A stretch of 64,000 nucleotides of DNA from Lysinibacillus mangiferihumi (GTDB lineage Bacteria > Bacillota > Bacilli > Bacillales_A > Planococcaceae). The DNA is taken from NCBI RefSeq assembly GCF_003049665.1, contig NZ_PYWM01000019.1, positions 36,617 to 100,616 of the forward strand, read 5' to 3'. Below, piece by piece: positions 26,202 to 35,135 of the stretch. Numbering within the stretch: position 1 is the stretch's first letter; each line of letters starts with the position of its first letter. The notes below the pieces were generated by a model. That model was not told where the DNA came from, did not search any database, and saw only the letters and a list, made by a program, of their open reading frames with translations. The position numbers and the translations under genes are program-made.

Positions 26202-26711
26202 ATGGGTTTAGTCATTGTTGGCATCATGGCTGTTATTAGTATTTTAGTGTCCATCTTCATAATTGTTCGGAAACAGTCCAAAGGTGATATAAGGCTACAA
26301 GTTGAAGCAATCTGTGAAGGGAAAAATGAATTAGATCAAGCAATAATGAGAATCTACTTTACATTTTCGATTGGCAAACTAGCTAGCAGAAGTAAAGAAA
26401 TTATTGGCAGTATTGATTGGTCAGAAGGCTGGATGCCTGTTAGCTACAATTTGAAAGAACATGGGAGCTATCAAGAAGAACGTATCCCTACTTTGACAGA
26501 AGATAAGTACACTACTTTTGAAATAGATGCGACAAATGCGATAGATGACCAAGGGAGCGGTGAGGGTTACGTCGTTTTAGTGTTAGAAAAACCGACACAG
26601 ACCATGCTATCAAGAGCAGGTGTGATGTTAGTCGTAACAGCTAACTTAGTATCCTATCAATTATCAGATTCTATCAGTTGGCATAATGAAGTAATAGTGA
26701 ACCATATTTAA
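26202..26711 (+). CDS. Membrane-anchored protein of unknown function
   Basis: A 169-residue protein behind AGGAGGGG. Residues 3-22 form a single membrane helix (LVIVGIMAVISILVSIFIIV), followed by a basic stop-transfer stretch and a domain of about 140 residues facing the cytoplasm or the outside. The domain contains DWSEGWMPVSYNLKEHGSY and GYVVLVLEKP and no catalytic motif. It is followed by a terminator and stands alone upstream of the thrS T-box. Confidence 0.6.
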   Translation: MGLVIVGIMAVISILVSIFIIVRKQSKGDIRLQVEAICEGKNELDQAIMRIYFTFSIGKLASRSKEIIGSIDWSEGWMPVSYNLKEHGSYQEERIPTLTEDKYTTFEIDATNAIDDQGSGEGYVVLVLEKPTQTMLSRAGVMLVVTANLVSYQLSDSISWHNEVIVNHI

Positions 26712-26716
26712 ATTAG

Positions 26717-26759
26717 AAAAGCTATTCGTAAGGATTAAAACTTATGAGTAGCTTTTTTG
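26717..26759 (+). terminator. Rho-independent terminator
   Basis: AAAAGCTATTCGTAAG pairs with CTTATGAGTAGCTTTT (one bulge or mismatch), then a T run. It separates the preceding gene from the T-box leader. Confidence 0.65.
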
Positions 26760-26924
26760 TTTAACAAAATGCGTAAAGACAAGACGATAAAAATTTTTTC
26801 AAAAAAATGTATGCGTTTTACATGTTGGTACGCCCATATTTTAGGGATTTCGAGAATGGAAAGAATTTTTTTCAATTATTGACAACTTTTGAGATGTCCG
26901 ATATAGTGAATACCAATTTCATGA

Positions 26925-27178
26925 AACCATGAAAACAGCTATGATAAGGACGAGAGTTTTGATGAACGATTTACAGAGAGGGGAGCCTAGGCTGAAAACT
27001 TCCTAATGCAGCGTCAATTCTTACTACCTTTGAGCAGTGCTAGGAAACTTGCACCGTTATTTGCAACGTTACTGCAAAGACAATGAGCCGCTAGTGCATC
27101 TAGTGGGAATTTGGGTGGAACCACGGGTAAATTACACATACTCGTCCCTATTTTTGGGACGGATATGTGTTTTTTTAA
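26925..27178 (+). promoter_or_regulatory. T-box riboswitch, threonyl type
   Basis: The leader has the usual parts in order: GATAAGGACGAGAG at the base of stem I, a loop with ACC (27026-27028) as the likely threonine specifier, and the T-box core TGGAACCACGG (27116-27126). Next comes a terminator hairpin whose arms are ACACATACTCGTCCC and GGGACGGATATGTGT, followed by seven T (27134-27176). Uncharged tRNA-Thr would favour readthrough into thrS. The element looks intact although the downstream gene is broken. Confidence 0.88.
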
Positions 27179-27202
27179 TTTTTCAGTAAAGGAGAAAAGA
27201 TC

Positions 27203-29129
27203 ATGTCAAATCAAGTTATCAGCATTCAGTTTCCAGATGGAAAGCAACAAGTATTTACAAAAGGTGTTACACTAACCGACATTGCACAGGCGATTAGTCC
27301 AGCGCTGCGCAAAAAAGCAATTGTAGGAAGTGTCAACGGAACCATCACTGATTTGACGCGCCCTATTTTGGCAGATGCCCAAATCAAACTATTTGATGCT
27401 AGCACACACGAAGGAATTGAGGTTATTCGTCATTCCACAGCTCATTTATTAGCACAAGCGATTAAACGCTTATATCCAGAAACACAATTTGGCGTAGGAC
27501 CAGTAATCGAAAACGGTTTTTATTATGATATTGAATTATCACATTCTCTTGTGCCAAAAGATTTACAAAAAATAGAAAAAATGATGAATCGTATTGTGCA
27601 AGAAAACATTCAAATACAACGAAAAGAACTAACACGTGAAGAGGCAATCCGGTTGTTTCAACATGATAAACTGAAATTAGCATTACTAACTGATATTCCA
27701 GAAGATGACTTAATAACGCTTTATGAGCAAGGTGATTTTTATGATTTATGTCGTGGCCCGCATGTATCCTCAACAGGTAAATTACAGCACTTTCAATTAA
27801 TGCATGTATCAGGGGCATACTGGCGCGGCGATAGCCAAAACCAAATGCTTCAGCGGATTTATGGTGTTGCATTTGCTACAAAAGAAGAATTAAATGATTA
27901 TTTTATCTTTTTACAAGAAGCAGATAAACGTAATCATCGTACATTAGGAAAAGAACTCGAATTATTTATGTTTTCAGAAGAAGCTCCAGGTATGCCATTT
28001 TACCTAGCTAATGGCCAAATACTTCGAAATGAATTAGAATCTTTTTTACGAAATTTACAAACAAAATATGATTATCAAGAGGTTCGTACACCATTTATGC
28101 TGAACCAGCGTTTATGGGAACAATCAGGACATTGGGACCACTATAAAGACAATATGTACTTTACACAAGTAGATGCCCAAAGCTTTGCATTGAAACCTAT
28201 GAACTGTCCAGGACATATGCTGATATTTAAAAATGCAAGACACTCATACAGAGATTTACCGATTCGTATGGCGGAATTTGGACAAGTGCATCGACATGAG
28301 TTTAGCGGAGCATTAAATGGACTGCTACGAGTTCGAACTTTTTGCCAAGATGATGCCCATATTTTTGCCACACCACAGCAAATAGAAGATGAAATCAATT
28401 TAGCGTTGCGAATCATCGATCATATGTATCAAGTATTTGGCTTCCAATACGAAATTGAATTGTCGACGCGTCCTGCTGATTTTATGGGGCATATTCAGCT
28501 TTGGGATGAAGCGGAATCGGCATTGGAAAATGTCCTGAAAAATGCGGGTTATTCTTATAAAATAAATGAAGGAGACGGAGCGTTTTACGGCCTAAAATTG
28601 ACATTCATATAAAATAAAGGATGCTATTAAACGAAGTCATCAATGTGCAACGATTCAACTGGATTTCCAACTGCCTGAGAAATTCGATTTAACATATTTA
28701 AACGAACAAAACGAAAAAGTAAGACCTGTCGTAATTCATCGTGCTGTTTTCGGTTCGATTGACCGCTTTTTAGGTATTTTAATTGAACATTTTGGTGGAG
28801 TCTTTCCGACATGGTTAGCACCACAACAAGTTATGGTGATAGGAGTGGCTAAGATTCACCAAGAATATGTTCAGCAAGTAGTACAAGCACTAGAAAAAGA
28901 ACATATACGGGTGAGTGAAGATAACCGACAAGAAAAGTTAGGGAAAAAAATCAGAGAAGCTCAATTGAAAAAAATACCGTATATTCTCGTATTGGGCGAT
29001 CATGAATGCAACAATCAAAGTGTAACAGTGCGGAACTATGGTCAACAAGTGTTGAATGAAAAACCGTTACAGCAATTTATTGAAGAAATTAAGCTCGAAA
29101 TTAGCGAAAAAGCGTTGCCCAATAATTAA
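27203..29129 (+). pseudogene. thrS: Threonyl-tRNA synthetase, frameshifted near the catalytic core
   Basis: The first 469 codons encode the TGS domain, the editing domain (HSTAHLLAQAI) and part of the class II core including motif 2 (GQVHRHEFSGALNG, RVRTFCQDD). At about 28590-28618 the expected GAFYGPKIDFHIKDA region is scrambled by a lost base and about five extra bases, and translation stops at 28612. The remaining frame (28620-29129) continues normally with SHQCATIQLDFQLPEKFDL, motif 3 (RAVFGSIDRFLGILIEH) and the anticodon-binding domain. Neither half is a full enzyme. The cell presumably has another thrS, with this one as the second, T-box-regulated copy. Confidence 0.85.
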
Positions 29130-29142
29130 ATGCAATAAAATA

Positions 29143-29180
29143 GAAGCCTGATGAGATAGTTCAATCAGGCTTTTATTATT
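29143..29180 (+). terminator. Rho-independent terminator
   Basis: AAGCCTGAT pairs with ATCAGGCTT, T-rich after it. It ends the thrS pseudogene. Confidence 0.7.
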
Positions 29181-29319
29181 TTTCATAAAATGATTTAGTA
29201 TGCACATGTATTAAAGTAAGAATTTTCGTATAGATAGATACAAAAGTATAATCGTTACTTCTAGATATGTTTTTTCATGCATATTATATAGTGTAGATAG
29301 AAGATTAATTCATTTATTA

Positions 29320-29802
29320 TTATTGAGTAGTGGTAGATTTTATTATTGGTGAGTAGGTACTATCCCCTATAAGTAAATTTTTTGTTTCTGCATCAATCAC
29401 TGCATATTTATAAAATTCTTCTTGTGCATGTTGGCGATAGGAAGCCAAGAAATACACTTGTCTGTTTGGATGAATCATTGTGTGATTAGAGAGATCCATT
29501 TCTTGACTGACAGTATTTGTTTTCGTATTAAAAAATTTACGAGTTTCTGGCACGTCTTTAAATAATATTTTTTCACGCATGCTGAATGTTGCACCATGAT
29601 ACTCTTCATAGAGTGATTTATCTAATTGCTTATAAAATTCGTCTTCTACAAGAAAAGTTTGAAAGTGATTACTAGGGTATTTTAGCGTAGTGTTTGTTGT
29701 TGTGATTGGTTCACAAATAGTAACTGTCGACTCTTTTGGTATAGGCTGTGAGTGTGAAAATAGATTAGAAAAAACGACCATGGTTAAAAGAAGTACTTGC
29801 AC
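29320..29802 (-). CDS. Secreted protein of unknown function
   Basis: A 160-residue protein with GTG start seven bases after AGGAGG. The first 18 residues (MQVLLLTMVVFSNLFSHS) are a signal peptide. The mature part has no cysteine pair other than one Cys near residue 30 and reads LYEEYHGATFSMREKILFKD, then YFLASYRQHAQEEFYKYAVI, ending LLIGDSTYSP. No family is recognised. It is monocistronic between two terminated units. Confidence 0.6.
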   Translation of the reverse strand: MQVLLLTMVVFSNLFSHSQPIPKESTVTICEPITTTNTTLKYPSNHFQTFLVEDEFYKQLDKSLYEEYHGATFSMREKILFKDVPETRKFFNTKTNTVSQEMDLSNHTMIHPNRQVYFLASYRQHAQEEFYKYAVIDAETKNLLIGDSTYSPIIKSTTTQ

Positions 29803-30022
29803 AATTTGGCCTCCTATAATTAAGCGTTATAGGTAGATTTCCCAATTTCTTGTTATATATACGTTTCATGACAATAACATACAGAATTCAGGGAAAAGGC
29901 GACATAGCTTTTTAACTAGTGAAGAAATTGAATGAAAAACCAGCCAAGAAAATATTCTTTTTGACTGGTTTTATCCAAAATGCGCGTTTTTTATAAAATG
30001 TATTGATAACGCCCCCTCCTTA

Positions 30023-30187
30023 TTAGGAAGCTTGTTTAAAATATCTGTTTAGCAACACATCTAGCTCTTGGCTATAATCAACTACAGCGGGGTGTGTAAA
30101 TCCTAAATCTTTTGCCTTTTTATACATAATTCTCCTTTTAATCTCGATTTCAAACTTCAAGAATTGTTTAAACAATAAATTTACCAA
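30023..30187 (-). CDS. Spo0E-family aspartyl-phosphate phosphatase
   Basis: A 54-residue minus-strand gene with a TTG start (30187) behind AGGAGGAG. It reads MVNLLFKQFLKFEIEIKRRI, MYKKAKDLGFTHPAVVDYSQ and ELDVLLNRYFKQAS. Two helices around a short loop and the SQELD motif are the mark of Spo0E-like phosphatases, which dephosphorylate Spo0A-P and delay sporulation. An ATG at codon 21 is an alternative but would drop most of the first helix. It lies alone in a 900-base region otherwise free of genes. Confidence 0.72.
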   Translation of the reverse strand: MVNLLFKQFLKFEIEIKRRIMYKKAKDLGFTHPAVVDYSQELDVLLNRYFKQAS

Positions 30188-30189
30188 CT

Positions 30190-30724
30190 TTTTCTCCTCC
30201 TAATTTTTTCTACATATTCTTGATTTAAAATTCTCATGGCTTCGATTCAGCTTTTTCATTGTATATCAGTTAAAACAAAAAAATTGTCACATTGTGTATA
30301 GGAAATGAAATTCGTAATTTAGTCACATATAAGTCTATATATGGATCATAATAATAAAGGATAGACTATATTCATTTCTCCATATTTTCAGCTTTTAAGT
30401 TACATAATTAGCGAGTATAACGACTTTTTCTTTAAGAAATCGTTAAGAACTTAACGCGTACGATGCATGTCTTTTTTACTAGATGAATTATTCTTCCTAC
30501 CTAGAAAAGAAATTGCTAATAGTTACATTCATTCATATATTGTCGCAATTTATCAAATCCTATTATTTGCTGTTTAATTATTAGGGATTTTTCTTTTTTA
30601 AAATATTGAACTGAACAGTTTATAAACAAATGTTCATAATGTGATGGTCTTGGGAATCGAAATGCTCAAAATACGATAAATAGCAAATGAGTAACGCACA
30701 CATTCATTGAATGTGTGCGCTTTT
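30190..30724. other. Gene-free stretch with a hairpin
   Basis: No open reading frame of note. CGCACACATTCATTGAATGTGTGCG (30695-30719), written here as its two paired arms around TTG, is a near-perfect hairpin followed by TTTTTT on the plus strand. It lies next to the stop of the minus-strand GNAT gene and may act as its terminator. Confidence 0.45.
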
Positions 30725-31279
30725 TTAGCTACTTGGGGGCCATTCTTCACGTAATAGGCCAAATAAGAGAATATCGTGAAATTTGCCAAAGCGGAAAATT
30801 TCATTCCGTAGTATCCCTTCTTTTGTAAAGCCACATTTTTCATAAGAGCGAATGGCTCCTACATTAAAGCTGAACACTTGTAGTTTAATTTTGTTGATTG
30901 CAATGTAATCGAATATGAAGGTGATAAGTGTTTGCATTGCATCTGTTCCTAATCCTTTCCCTTGCCATTTTTCACTTAATGATATGCCTACTAAGCAAGT
31001 GCTGTTTGTCCAATTGATAGAAAATACACCACATGATCCAATAAGCTGTTGCGTCGTCTTTTCAAAAATGCCGAAGAAAAATTCTTCTTTTTTTTCACTA
31101 ATACTTCGAAAGAATGAAGAATGGTCTTCAACTGTATGTGGGAATGGTATCTCGTCATTAGCAAGTAATAAAGTAGGCTTTTCATTCTCTATTTTTATAT
31201 ACTCTTCTAAATCAGAGGATGCCATTTGTTTTAATATAATTGATTGTCCATTTAGAAAATCTTTAAAATATTGTTCCAT
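30725..31279 (-). CDS. RimJ/RimL-type GNAT acetyltransferase
   Basis: A 184-residue N-acetyltransferase of the RimJ/RimL/SpeG type: FFFGIFEKTTQQLIGSCGVF, GISLSEKWQGKGLGTDAM with the acetyl-CoA pyrophosphate loop (WQGKGLG), and AIRSYEKCGFTKEGILRNEI. AGGGAG precedes the ATG. Substrates of this group include ribosomal protein N-termini and small amines; none can be chosen here. It is transcribed alone. Two unrelated GNAT genes lie 240 bases away on the other strand. Confidence 0.85.
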   Translation of the reverse strand: MEQYFKDFLNGQSIILKQMASSDLEEYIKIENEKPTLLLANDEIPFPHTVEDHSSFFRSISEKKEEFFFGIFEKTTQQLIGSCGVFSINWTNSTCLVGISLSEKWQGKGLGTDAMQTLITFIFDYIAINKIKLQVFSFNVGAIRSYEKCGFTKEGILRNEIFRFGKFHDILLFGLLREEWPPSS

Positions 31280-31554
31280 ATAAAATCTCCCTTATCTAAG
31301 GGTGCAGTTTGTGTACTATCCCTTTGAAAATTAGTTTTTTTCAAACAACGTATCTACTGCATTGATTACAATCATATTCACAGCTCCTTTAATTTGAATA
31401 GTATAATAATAGCATAGTTTGGAATTTTAAGTAATTACATGAAAAAATAAAATGCAATCGAGCCCTGTCAAATGATGGTTGGGCTCTGCTCGTGATTTCT
31501 AAAATATGTTAGAATTTAATGATAAATAATGTACTAGTTGGAAGAAGGGGGATA

Positions 31555-32037
31555 ATGCGGTTAAAGTTTTATGATCCATCAGATTATTATTCATTAATTG
31601 AACAATATATGTTATCACAGGAGCAACTTCTCTATACACTGTCACCAATGGCGAGTCTTAAACTCTCTGAAACAGATGTCAATCGGCATGCCATTTTAGC
31701 GAAGAAAGGTGAGAAGCTTGTCACTTTTTTTGTTCTTCACGAAAATGAAGGAGTAAAACCTTATTCTGAAAATAACCAAGCAATTTTAATTCGTGGATTT
31801 TCAACAGATATGCATGAACAAGGAAAAGGGTATGCCAAAGAAGCATTACAATTATTGCCTACATTTGTACGACTCCATTTTCCGACAATTAATGAATTAG
31901 TGTTAGGTGTTAATTTTTCGAATACAGCAGCTCAGGCGCTATATAAAAAATGTGGCTTTGTGGATGAAGGCATATGTGCAGTTGGCATCAAAGGCGAGTT
32001 GAAAGTGATGAGCTATTATTTACAAAGTGATCATTGA
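31555..32037 (+). CDS. GNAT acetyltransferase
   Basis: A 160-residue GNAT protein. ATG 31555 (MRLKFYDPSDYY) follows GAAGGGGG; an upstream ATG at 31519 lacks a ribosome site. The core includes AILIRGFSTDMHEQGKGYAK (acetyl-CoA loop QGKGYA) and NFSNTAAQALYKKCGFVDEG. The next GNAT gene starts 17 bases after its stop, so the two are an operon. The target is unknown. Confidence 0.82.
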   Translation: MRLKFYDPSDYYSLIEQYMLSQEQLLYTLSPMASLKLSETDVNRHAILAKKGEKLVTFFVLHENEGVKPYSENNQAILIRGFSTDMHEQGKGYAKEALQLLPTFVRLHFPTINELVLGVNFSNTAAQALYKKCGFVDEGICAVGIKGELKVMSYYLQSDH

Positions 32038-32054
32038 AATGAGGGAGAATGCGG

Positions 32055-32471
32055 ATGCACATAATAGAAGCAAGTATGGAACACTTCACTCATCTCTGTG
32101 CATTGGATAAGGAAGTAATAGGCGACTATTCAAGAAGTGATCGCATTAAGCATGCAATATTAGAAAGACGATGCATGATATACAAGATACAAAGTTGTAT
32201 TGCAGGATTTTTAATTTTTACAACGGATTTCTTTGATTGTAGTTTTATTTCACTAGTTATAGTCAAACCGTCTGAACGTAGAAGAGGTGTTGCTACAGCA
32301 CTATTAGCAGATTTTATTGAAAGAGCACCCACTGCCAAAATTTTCTCTTCCACGAATCGTTCCAATACAAAGATGCAAAACGTATTTAACGCTGCAGGAT
32401 TTAAAAGAAGTGGCTATATAGAAAACTTAGATGAAGGTGATCCAGAAATTATTTACTTTACATTAAAATAG
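32055..32471 (+). CDS. GNAT acetyltransferase
   Basis: A 138-residue GNAT protein (MHIIEASMEHFTHLCALDKE) with the acetyl-CoA motif KPSERRRGVATALLADFIER and a C-terminal NTKMQNVFNAAGFKRSG. ATG 32055 is used because GAGGGAG lies eight bases upstream; the ATG six bases earlier is too close to that site. It is the second gene of a two-GNAT operon. Tandem GNATs often differ in substrate, and nothing here identifies it. Confidence 0.82.
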   Translation: MHIIEASMEHFTHLCALDKEVIGDYSRSDRIKHAILERRCMIYKIQSCIAGFLIFTTDFFDCSFISLVIVKPSERRRGVATALLADFIERAPTAKIFSSTNRSNTKMQNVFNAAGFKRSGYIENLDEGDPEIIYFTLK

Positions 32472-32677
32472 AAATCTTCGTATTATCAGTTCTTTACGAG
32501 CGTTAGGCGGGGTACTAGCAAAATTCGCTCCCTTTATCTCTGTCATAATTTTGTAACATTAGCTATTAATTAGTAAGGATGCGCTTAAAAAATGGGCACT
32601 TAATGTTTGACGTGACGTTCTATTATGGAGAGGCAATTTACAGCTTCTACAAAAAAAGGATGTTGGAGGTCATTGTG

Positions 32678-33847
32678 TTGAGTACTGAAAATTTAATAAG
32701 CTTAAGTGGGTATTCGTTATTTTTTGCTTTTATCTTGCTGTTAATTGCGATTTTACCGTTAGGATTAGCAGTAAAATCTGCAGGGCGTTCGTTTAGGAGA
32801 CTAGGTCTTATACTTACATATTCTGCTTTCATCTTGCAATTAGTGTATTTTATTTTAAGATGGATTGCAGTCGAGCATGCACCTGTTAGTAATATGTATG
32901 AGTTTATGATGTTTTTTGGCATTATGCTAACAGCTAGCTTCCTCATTATTCATTACTTATATAAACAAATTGTCGTAGGGTTATTTGTAATTCCAGTAGT
33001 CCTAATTATTTTGGGCTATGGAAGTGTTTTTACAAATGAGGTGAGACCTCTTGTACCTTCGTTACAAAGTAACTGGTTAACAATTCATGTTATGACAGTA
33101 GCGTTTTCAAGTGCTATTTTATCGATATCATTTGCAACAGGTATTATCTATTTACTGAAATCTTTGGATGTTCATAAAAGGACGATTAGTACTGTTGCGT
33201 TAGAGTTCGTTATGTACTGTTTGATTGTGGTAATTGGATTTAGTGCTACAGCGACGGTATTTAGTGTAACGACGGAAGAAGTACACATTCAATTTGAAAA
33301 TGCGCAAGGTGTGAAGGAAAAGGCAGTCTATACGATGACACCACTTATTGTTAATAAAGGTGCGGTCTCAGAAAGTGGAGAGACAATCGGCTGGTTGAAG
33401 ATTACGCCATCAATTGATGCCAAAAAGTTAAATTCCATCGTATGGGCATTTATTGTAGGGACCATCTTGTATGGTGCCATCCGACTGTTCTTTAGAAAGC
33501 CACTCATCGTGCTATTAAAACCATTAACAAGACGTGTACAACCCGCTTTAATGGATGAAATTTCATATCGGGCGGTAGTGATTGGCTTCCCATTGTTTGC
33601 CTTAGGCGGTTTATTATTTGCTATGATTTGGGCACAAATTGCATGGGGAAGATATTGGGGGTGGGACCCAAAAGAAGTCTGGGCGCTCATTACTTTTTTA
33701 TTTTATGCGGCTTTTCTGCATCTTCGTCTGTCAAAGGGATGGGAAGGAGAGAAAACAGCATGGCTATCTATTGTAGGTTTTGGCATCATTGTCTTTAATC
33801 AAGTTTTCGTTAATTTAGTCATTGCTGGTCTGCATTCTTACGCATAA
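32678..33847 (+). CDS. resC: Cytochrome c biogenesis protein ResC/CcsA
   Basis: About 389 residues (TTG start after GGAGG, MSTENLISLSGYSLFF) with around eight membrane helices. The conserved heme-handling WWD-type motif is seen as WGRYWGWDPKEVWALI (residues about 325-340), with conserved histidines in HVMTVAFSSA and the C-terminal LHSYA region. With ResB it forms the system II cytochrome c synthetase. Length matches ResC. No resA or resB is adjacent, so this is a solitary copy. An extension upstream to 32579 has no ribosome site and is rejected. Confidence 0.85.
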   Translation: MSTENLISLSGYSLFFAFILLLIAILPLGLAVKSAGRSFRRLGLILTYSAFILQLVYFILRWIAVEHAPVSNMYEFMMFFGIMLTASFLIIHYLYKQIVVGLFVIPVVLIILGYGSVFTNEVRPLVPSLQSNWLTIHVMTVAFSSAILSISFATGIIYLLKSLDVHKRTISTVALEFVMYCLIVVIGFSATATVFSVTTEEVHIQFENAQGVKEKAVYTMTPLIVNKGAVSESGETIGWLKITPSIDAKKLNSIVWAFIVGTILYGAIRLFFRKPLIVLLKPLTRRVQPALMDEISYRAVVIGFPLFALGGLLFAMIWAQIAWGRYWGWDPKEVWALITFLFYAAFLHLRLSKGWEGEKTAWLSIVGFGIIVFNQVFVNLVIAGLHSYA

Positions 33848-33861
33848 AAAATAAGGAAATG

Positions 33862-33892
33862 AAAAGAGACATCCGTAAAGGATGTCTCTTGG
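33862..33892. terminator. Bidirectional terminator
   Basis: AAGAGACATCC pairs with GGATGTCTCTT between the converging resC-like and cold-shock genes, with T-rich tails on both strands. Confidence 0.7.
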
Positions 33893-33921
33893 ACTTTGAA
33901 CTGTTAATTCTTGAACGAGAA

Positions 33922-34122
33922 TTAAAGTTTTACAACGTTTGTAGCTTGAGGGCCACGGTTACCTTCTTCAACGCCGAATTCTACTTTTTGTCCTTCTTCA
34001 AGTGTTTTGAAACCTTCAGATTGGATAGCAGAGAAGTGTACGAATACATCGTTTCCACCTTCTACTTCGATGAAGCCAAAACCTTTTTCTGCGTTAAACC
34101 ATTTTACTGTACCTTGAGTCAT
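33922..34122 (-). CDS. CspA-family cold-shock protein
   Basis: A 66-residue single cold-shock domain: [20 protein letters not shown] contains RNP1 (KGFGFI), and [10 protein letters not shown] is RNP2. Such proteins bind single-stranded RNA and DNA and melt secondary structure in mRNAs during cold or growth transitions. GGAGGT precedes the ATG. Which paralogue (CspB, CspC or CspD) it is cannot be fixed from one sequence. Confidence 0.95.
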   Translation of the reverse strand: MTQGTVKWFNAEKGFGFIEVEGGNDVFVHFSAIQSEGFKTLEEGQKVEFGVEEGNRGPQATNVVKL

Positions 34123-34273
34123 TTAAAAAACCTCCAAAAATAAATTCAACAATCATATTCCTTCAATCAGTATAAAATAATACCATAATCAGAAGCTCGC
34201 TAGAACACGTTACTATTGAATACGTGGTTTCATTGTTTACGATGAAGCAATTTAATTATTACTTTCATTATAT
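34123..34273 (-). promoter_or_regulatory. Long 5' leader and promoter of the cold-shock gene
   Basis: On the minus strand TATAAT (rc of 34267-34272) lies about 145 bases before the ATG, leaving an AT-rich leader with few open structures. Long leaders are typical of cold-shock mRNAs. No good -35 element was found, so the promoter is tentative. 34274-34508 holds no gene. Confidence 0.35.
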
Positions 34274-34508
34274 AACAGATTCATACATTTATCCAGCAAA
34301 TGCCGTTTTTTAGTAAGAAAAAATTACATAATATCGTTTTTAACTATAATGATAATAAAAAATGCTAAAAAACAAAGGTATAAAGTGCTTGATATACTAA
34401 AAAAACACTAAAAATCGTTTTATATTACCGTTTATTTGACTTTTGATATAACTTTATAAATGACATGTAGAAGTTATTGGAAAAATCTGAGTGACTGTCA
34501 CCAATCAA

Positions 34509-35135
34509 TTAGTCGATCCATGCTTTTTCTTTGGCAACAATCACAGCTTCAGCACGTGATTCCACATGTAATCTGACAAAAAGTTTTGATAAATAATTTT
34601 CCACTGTACGCTGGGTAACGCCAATTGCAGAGGCGATGGCTTTATTGGTACATCCTTGAGCGACCAGCTGCAAAATTTCCTGTTCTTTATGACTTAGTAA
34701 TACTTCCTGCTTAGCATTGGAACGATTCGAGTGCTGTTGGACAAAGTCTAAAAAATCTACTGATAATAAAATTTCCCCCCGCAAAGTGGCTTGGATTGTT
34801 TGAATTACCTGTTCTTTTGTAGCGAGCTTCGATAAAAGTCCATCTACTTTTTTTTCTACAAGAAGCTCGTAATAATCGGATAATTCGTAGCCTGTATAAA
34901 GAATAATTAGCGCTTCAGGCTGTTGTTTCTTAATCATTTCAGCCAGTTGAATGCCGTTTAACGGTTTCATATTAATATCAATTAAATAGAGCTGAAAGGG
35001 GTGTGATTCCATTCTAGCCAGTACATTGGCGCTTTCTTGTTCTGTTTCAATATGGACATTTTCTAGATCTTGTAATAATGTTTTTGTTCCGTCTAAAACG
35101 ACTGGGTGATCATCTATTATCAATATTTCAATCAT
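34509..35135 (-). CDS. NarL/ComA-like response regulator
   Basis: A 208-residue response regulator. The receiver domain has the acidic pair (IIDDHPVV), the phosphoacceptor Asp in YLIDINMKPLNG (about residue 55) and conserved Thr/Lys positions (ILYTGY, LSKLATKEQV). The C-terminal LuxR-type HTH reads TNKAIASAIGVTQRTVENYL. The TGTKTLL and ILYTGYE segments resemble ComA. It overlaps the kinase gene by four bases. The likely targets include the divergent promoter region at 37419-37489. Confidence 0.88.
   Translation of the reverse strand: MIEILIIDDHPVVLDGTKTLLQDLENVHIETEQESANVLARMESHPFQLYLIDINMKPLNGIQLAEMIKKQQPEALIILYTGYELSDYYELLVEKKVDGLLSKLATKEQVIQTIQATLRGEILLSVDFLDFVQQHSNRSNAKQEVLLSHKEQEILQLVAQGCTNKAIASAIGVTQRTVENYLSKLFVRLHVESRAEAVIVAKEKAWID

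Noticed and set aside
28627..28824. Minus-strand frame over the 3' part of thrS
   Set aside because: The plus-strand frame clearly continues ThrS motif 3 here.
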